NCBI GenBank assembly: GCA_900548225.1
Contig: URJM01000073.1
Location: forward strand, 1-9,091
Origin: an uncultured bacterium
GTDB lineage: Bacteria > Verrucomicrobiota > Lentisphaeria > Oligosphaerales > Oligosphaeraceae
Reading direction: 5' to 3'
Length of the DNA stretch: 9,091 nucleotides
Position numbers and translations under genes: made by a program. Positions 5,316-9,091 of the stretch are shown here, one piece after another. The stretch's first letter is position 1. Every line of letters begins with the position of its first letter. Under the pieces are notes generated by a model. It searched no databases. It saw only the letters and a list, made by a program, of their open reading frames with translations, and was not told the DNA's origin.

Positions 5316-7232
5316 ATGTCAGGAATCTGCGGATTCATACTTGCGGCGGGCGAAGGCAGGCGGATGCGTCCGTATACCTTTGTGCGCCCAAAGGCAATGC
5401 TGCCATTCTGCGGAGTCCCCCTGCTGGAACTCGCCCTTGACGAACTCTTCTCCCTTCCGGAGATAGGCCGTTGCATCGTGAACGGCTGCCATCTGGCGTC
5501 TCAGGTCGAGGAGGGCTGCACCCGCCATGCGTCCTGTCACAGCCGCGCAATCCACTTCTCCCGCGAGGAGTCGCTGCTGAACCACGGCGGCGGTCTTCTG
5601 CGCGGCATGGAACGCTTCGGGGAGGACGCATCCACGCTGCTGGTGCGCAACGTGGATGTGGTCCACGACTACAACCTTCGCGGCCTCCTCGAATTCCACC
5701 GGTCGCGCCAGGCGGATGTCACAGCACTCCTAATCCCCAACCACCGCAGAAACGGAGTCCTGACCGATGATGAAGGACGCATCCTGGACTTCCACAACGA
5801 CAAGGGCACGCTCACATTCTCGGGAGTCTACCTGCTCGAACGGAGTATCCTCGACTTCCTCCCGGACACCCCTGCGCCAAGCATCATCGACGCATTCACA
5901 AGAGCCGCCGCCGCCGGAAGAAAGGTCCTCGGATTCATCGGAGACAACGACCACCTCTGGTCGGACGTGGGAACCCCCGCGGAATACATCCGCGCACACG
6001 CCAGAGCCGCCGGACGGGCATTCGAGGGGCAGCCAATGCTCCGGAACGCACTCCTCGAACAGGCGCGAAGACGCTTCGCCCTCGAAGCCGACGGCATACA
6101 CTGCACCGGCGCAACCGGCCTCGGCACCGGCCTCACGCTACCGTCAGGCACACATCTGCACAACGTCGTCATCTGGGACGGCGTCACCCTCTCCGCCCCC
6201 GCGCTCTATGCGGAGGGCGTCATCTGCGAAAGCCAGCCCGTCCCCGTCGTGCAGGCCTCCTCCCCTTCGGCGGACCTTCTCAAGACCACCGGCGCCATGC
6301 CGGATTCCGGCGGCGCACGGCCCCGGAAGCAGGGGTCCGGGAGGGAGTACAGGCGTCTCTCCTCACGGGACCACTCCACGGGGATTCTCTGGAGTTCCTA
6401 CAGTCTCGGCAAACGTGAGAACTCCGCCTTCGCCTCCGTCGCCCACCTTCTTTCATTGCTTGGAATCCCCGTCCCCGCAATTCTCCTTCATCTTCCCGAA
6501 AGAGGGGAATTGGCCCTTGAGGACCTAGGCGACGAGGATTTGCTGAATATCGGCCACGATAGGCGAATCGCCCTCCTTCCCCAGGTGCTCGCCCAGGCCG
6601 CACGCCTCCATGCGCAGGGCGCCGAAGTCGCCAACAGGCTCGAAACGCCGCTCCAGCCGCCTTTCACGCCAGGATACTACCAGTGGGAACAGGACTACTT
6701 CCGATGGAATCTCCTGGACGACATCCTCGGCATGGGGCATCTCTGGAACGACGGGGTGGCACGGGAGGCGGAAGCCGTCAGGACTCGGATGCTTGGGGAG
6801 CCGCAGGTCCTCCTGCACAGGGACTTCCAGGCTGCGAACATCAAAATCCACCACGGCGCATGCCACTGGATTGACTTCCAGGGAATGAGGCTCGGCGCCG
6901 CGGGATACGACATCGCGTCGCTCCTCTACGACCCATACGTGGAATACACCCCGGAGGAACGGCTTGCCGCCTGGGACGGCTACAGGAGGGAGGTCATTGC
7001 CATCGGCGGCAGCGCCCCCGAGCCGGACCTGCTCCACATCGCCGCAATCCAACGCCTTATGCAGGCGCTGGGGGCATACGCAAGGCTCTGGCAGAAGAAC
7101 GGCCTCGACTGGTATAAGCCATTCATCCTGACAGGAGTGCGGCATCTCCGGCAAGCCGCCGGCGCGGCAAAGGCATTCCCCGCCATTGAAGCACTCGCCA
7201 GCACACTGGAGACATTGGTGCCGGGCAAATGA
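5316..7232 (+). CDS. Fused sugar-1-P nucleotidyltransferase / anomeric sugar kinase (MurU-AmgK-like)
   Basis: This 638-residue protein has two enzymes. Residues 1-232 are an RmlA/MurU-type nucleotidyltransferase: LAAGEGRRMRPYT (9-21), PK (25-26), metal-binding NVD (112-114), TFSGVYLL (167-174) and WSDVGTPAEY (215-224). Residues about 245-305 look like short beta-helix turns (NVVIWDGVTL at 283-292), absent from plain MurU. Residues 306-338 are a linker. Residues 339-638 are an aminoglycoside-phosphotransferase-fold kinase of the AmgK group: GSGREYRRL (340-348), LEDLGDEDLL (401-410), catalytic HRDFQAANI (501-509), metal-binding IDFQG (519-523) and YDIASLLYDPYV (531-542). In Pseudomonas, AmgK phosphorylates MurNAc at C1 and MurU turns the product into UDP-MurNAc, a cell-wall salvage route that bypasses MurA. 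By analogy this single chain would do both steps. Other sugars or nucleotides are possible, as for GDP-heptose or phosphocholine pathways. The stop overlaps the next start in ATGA. Confidence 0.85.
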   Translation: MSGICGFILAAGEGRRMRPYTFVRPKAMLPFCGVPLLELALDELFSLPEIGRCIVNGCHLASQVEEGCTRHASCHSRAIHFSREESLLNHGGGLLRGMERFGEDASTLLVRNVDVVHDYNLRGLLEFHRSRQADVTALLIPNHRRNGVLTDDEGRILDFHNDKGTLTFSGVYLLERSILDFLPDTPAPSIIDAFTRAAAAGRKVLGFIGDNDHLWSDVGTPAEYIRAHARAAGRAFEGQPMLRNALLEQARRRFALEADGIHCTGATGLGTGLTLPSGTHLHNVVIWDGVTLSAPALYAEGVICESQPVPVVQASSPSADLLKTTGAMPDSGGARPRKQGSGREYRRLSSRDHSTGILWSSYSLGKRENSAFASVAHLLSLLGIPVPAILLHLPERGELALEDLGDEDLLNIGHDRRIALLPQVLAQAARLHAQGAEVANRLETPLQPPFTPGYYQWEQDYFRWNLLDDILGMGHLWNDGVAREAEAVRTRMLGEPQVLLHRDFQAANIKIHHGACHWIDFQGMRLGAAGYDIASLLYDPYVEYTPEERLAAWDGYRREVIAIGGSAPEPDLLHIAAIQRLMQALGAYARLWQKNGLDWYKPFILTGVRHLRQAAGAAKAFPAIEALASTLETLVPGK

Positions 7233-7714
7233 ACCGCGCAGACTACGCATCCCCGCTCGGAGACCTGGCGCTCTTCACATCGGACGGCTGCCTGACAGGA
7301 GTCTATTTCGCAGACCAGGCACACTGCCCGCCTGCGCCAAGACACTCCTCCCAGAACACATCACGCGCAACCGCACAGGCACGCGCATGGCTTGACGAAT
7401 ACTTCGCCGGAGAAATCCCAACCTGGACGCCACCGGTCCGCCTCAACGGAACCCCATTCCAACTCGCCGTCTGGGAGGTGCTGAAGAACATCCCATACGC
7501 ATCGACAACCACCTACGGAGAGGTCGCCCGCGCCCTCGGCACACGCGCATTCCAGGCCGTCGGAACGGCCATTGGACGCAACCCGGTCTCCATTATCATT
7601 CCCTGCCACAGGGTCGTCGCGTCGGACGGAACCCCCGGGGGATACGCCGGCGGCGTCGACCGCAAGCAGCGCCTTCTGAACTTCGAAAAATCCACCGCCC
7701 TGAACCGACAATGA
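7229..7714 (+). CDS. ogt: O6-alkylguanine-DNA alkyltransferase (Ogt type)
   Basis: This 161-residue suicide repair protein moves alkyl groups from O6 of guanine (and O4 of thymine) in DNA to its own cysteine. The N-terminal domain covers about residues 1-72. The C-terminal domain has the helix-turn-helix FQLAVWEVLKNIPYASTTTYGEVA (77-100, in part), AVGTAIGRNP (110-119), the acceptor Cys126 in PCHRV (125-129), and GGYAGGVDRKQRLLNFE (137-153) closing the active site. The residue before AVG is Gln109, where most members have the arginine finger that flips the damaged base. The length fits the Ogt class, which lacks the Ada regulatory domain. The ATG at 7229 overlaps the previous TGA, and its own TGA overlaps the next ATG, so translation is probably coupled on both sides. 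It is not an alkyltransferase-like protein, since the cysteine is present. Confidence 0.93.
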   Translation: MNRADYASPLGDLALFTSDGCLTGVYFADQAHCPPAPRHSSQNTSRATAQARAWLDEYFAGEIPTWTPPVRLNGTPFQLAVWEVLKNIPYASTTTYGEVARALGTRAFQAVGTAIGRNPVSIIIPCHRVVASDGTPGGYAGGVDRKQRLLNFEKSTALNRQ

Positions 7715-9021
7715 AACCCAATAAAGACGAAGTCATCCTCCTGGCGCCCGCCGGAAACTGGGAGTCGCTTGCCGCCGCAATCAAAAACGGGGCGGACGCA
7801 ATCTATTTCGGCGTCGGAAAATGGAATATGCGGTGCCGCGCCAATGTGAACTTCACCCAGGAGGAAATCCCCGAGGTGGTCGCACGATGCCATGACGCAG
7901 GAGTCCGCGCATGGATGACCCTCAATATCATCGCATACGACGAAGAGCTCCAGGAAATCAAAGCCCTCCTCAAGGCGGCGAAGAGCGCAGGCGTCGACGC
8001 AGTCATCGCCGTGGATCCGGCCGTCATCCTCCACGCACGGGAGCTTGAGCTGCCAGTCCACCTCTCAGTCCAGGCAAACCTCTCAAACTGGGAGGCAATC
8101 GCATTCTACTCAAGATACGTGGAGACAGTCGTCGCCGCAAGGGAACTCTCCCTGGAGCAACTCGCCTCCCTCGCAAACGCCATCCGGGAGCACAAGCTTG
8201 TGGGGCCGGCGGGCGCTCCGGTTCGCCTCGAGGCATTCGTCCACGGCGCACTTTGCATCGGACTCTCCGGGCGCTGCGGGATGAGCCTCTGCGAATACAA
8301 CACAAGCAGCAACCGGGGAAGCTGCTACCAGCCATGCCGGCGCGAATACATCGTCCGGGACGCTGAAACCGGCTACGAATTCAAGGTCAAGAACAGATAC
8401 GTCATGTCCCCGAAGGACCTTTGCACAATTGCAGGGCTGCCAAGACTCCTGGACGCAGGGGTGACTGTCCTCAAAATCGAAGGGCGGGGACGGGGGGCCG
8501 ACTATGTCGCAACCGTGACGCGGGCCTACAGGGAGGCCGTGGACCTCTGGAAGAAGGGTGAAACCCCAACCCGTGGGCAGCTGGAGAAATGGAGGCAGGC
8601 GCTGCTGGGCGTCTTCAACCGGCAATTCTGGGAGGGGGGATACTACTACGGCGAACAAAGCGACATCTGGGCGGGAGACAGGGACAGCCAGGCCACCGTC
8701 AAAAAACACTTCGTCGGAATCATAACGCACTACTACGCACACCCGAAGGTCGCGGAAATCCTCCTCCAGGCAGGAAATCTACGCCCGGGAGACAGGATTC
8801 TCATCACAGGCCCCACTACGGGAGCCGTCGAATACACCGTCCCCTCAATCCAGCACGACGGAATGGAAATATCATCCGCGGGAATCGGGGACGACGTAAC
8901 ATTCCCATACCCCGAAAAACTCCGGCCGAAGGACAAGGTCTTCACACTGCACACACAAGAGAGGGAGCCGGCAACTGCCGCCGTCACCCCCGCGGATGCG
9001 CCCGGCGGCGATGATTTTTGA
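7711..9021 (+). CDS. trhP: U32-family Fe-S protein, TrhP-type tRNA uridine hydroxylation factor
   Basis: This 436-residue protein belongs to the peptidase U32 family, whose TrhP (YegQ) branch is needed for 5-hydroxyuridine formation at tRNA position 34, with prephenate as oxygen-donor-linked cofactor source in E. coli. It opens with LLAPAGNWESLAAAIKNGADAIYFG (10-34, in part), the barrel start typical of the family. The four cysteines expected to hold an Fe-S cluster are C182, C189, C205 and C209, in FVHGALC, SGRC and NRGSCYQPCR. MSPKDLC (232-238) and VLKIEGRGRGADYVATV (253-269) follow. Residues about 333-415 form the small C-terminal beta-barrel domain. C194 is an extra cysteine. The length is near that of E. 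coli TrhP (about 450) and well below RlhA (about 650), which favours TrhP. The last 20 residues are Ala/Pro/Asp-rich and variable. The ATG overlaps the alkyltransferase stop. Despite the family name, peptidase activity is not expected. Confidence 0.88.
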   Translation: MKPNKDEVILLAPAGNWESLAAAIKNGADAIYFGVGKWNMRCRANVNFTQEEIPEVVARCHDAGVRAWMTLNIIAYDEELQEIKALLKAAKSAGVDAVIAVDPAVILHARELELPVHLSVQANLSNWEAIAFYSRYVETVVAARELSLEQLASLANAIREHKLVGPAGAPVRLEAFVHGALCIGLSGRCGMSLCEYNTSSNRGSCYQPCRREYIVRDAETGYEFKVKNRYVMSPKDLCTIAGLPRLLDAGVTVLKIEGRGRGADYVATVTRAYREAVDLWKKGETPTRGQLEKWRQALLGVFNRQFWEGGYYYGEQSDIWAGDRDSQATVKKHFVGIITHYYAHPKVAEILLQAGNLRPGDRILITGPTTGAVEYTVPSIQHDGMEISSAGIGDDVTFPYPEKLRPKDKVFTLHTQEREPATAAVTPADAPGGDDF

Positions 9022-9022
9022 T

Positions 9023-9054
9023 GAAAAAAACGCTGTTTTTTGAAAATTTTTTTC
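9023..9054 (+). terminator. AT-only hairpin and T-run, possible weak terminator after the TrhP-type gene
   Basis: AAAAAAC (9025-9031) pairs with GTTTTTT (9035-9041) around a GCT loop, and a wider pairing of GAAAAAAA (9023-9030) with TTTTTTTC (9047-9054) is also possible. A run of seven T follows at 9047-9053. The position right after the stop fits a terminator, but the stem has almost no G-C pairs, so it would be unusually weak. Confidence 0.4.
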
Positions 9055-9091
9055 GCATTCTCGTCCAAAATATATTCATAACTACTTGATT

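Noticed and set aside
6525..7250. Long minus-strand open frame (241 codons) opposite the kinase half of the fusion protein
   Set aside because: GC-rich codon bias produces such antisense frames throughout this window. The + strand frame carries HRD and IDFQG kinase motifs and the minus frame shows no recognisable domain.
8110..8742. Minus-strand open frame (210 codons) opposite the U32-family gene
   Set aside because: The + strand encodes a complete U32 protein with its four cluster cysteines, and the antisense product has no family features.
9021..9089. A 22-codon reading frame overlapping the stop of the U32-family gene
   Set aside because: It is made mostly of Lys, Phe, Asn and Ile codons from the AT-rich hairpin region, has no ribosome binding site, and more likely reflects a terminator or spacer.

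Overview
The window is about 9.1 kb of GC-rich bacterial DNA. All genes read on the + strand and are tightly packed, and no stretch of 300 bases lacks a gene. It holds eight complete coding regions, plus the 3' end of a ninth that enters from the left edge. I saw no RNA genes, insertion sequences, CRISPR arrays or attachment sites. The combination of a planctomycete-style ECF sigma factor next to a membrane Ser/Thr kinase, a GH36-like protein and a His/Tyr/Pro-rich exported protein suggests the PVC superphylum (Lentisphaerota, Kiritimatiellota, Verrucomicrobiota or relatives). That placement is inferred from gene content and style, not from a marker gene.

Region 1 (1-2222): the tail of a protein with a membrane segment and a C-terminal soluble part of unknown function. 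Nine bases later comes a 536-residue protein with the backbone motifs of GH36/melibiase alpha-galactosidases. The positions where I expect the nucleophile, the acid/base and several galactose-binding residues are all substituted, so it looks like a pseudoenzyme or a repurposed GH36 fold.

Region 2 (2223-5256): a likely regulatory cassette. A 126-base leader with a possible sigma70-type promoter and a GNRA-capped hairpin precedes a secreted His/Tyr/Pro-rich protein. Four bases later starts an ECF sigma factor, then a 76-residue soluble protein with an H-x3-C-x2-C zinc motif (ZAS-type anti-sigma factor), then a Ser/Thr protein kinase with one membrane helix and an extracytoplasmic C-terminal domain. 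The order suggests signal sensing (kinase), sigma control (anti-sigma) and an envelope-located product (HPY protein), all in one transcription unit.

Region 3 (5257-9021): three genes joined by two ATGA stop/start overlaps. The first is a fusion of a sugar-1-phosphate nucleotidyltransferase (MurU-like) with an APH-fold anomeric sugar kinase (AmgK-like), carrying both steps of a MurNAc salvage route to UDP-MurNAc on one chain. The second is an O6-alkylguanine-DNA alkyltransferase (Ogt type). The third is a U32-family Fe-S protein of the TrhP type, which acts in tRNA uridine hydroxylation. An AT-rich hairpin region ends the window.

The observations most worth following are the MurU-AmgK-like fusion, the GH36-like protein with its active site replaced, and the HPY / sigma / anti-sigma / kinase cassette.
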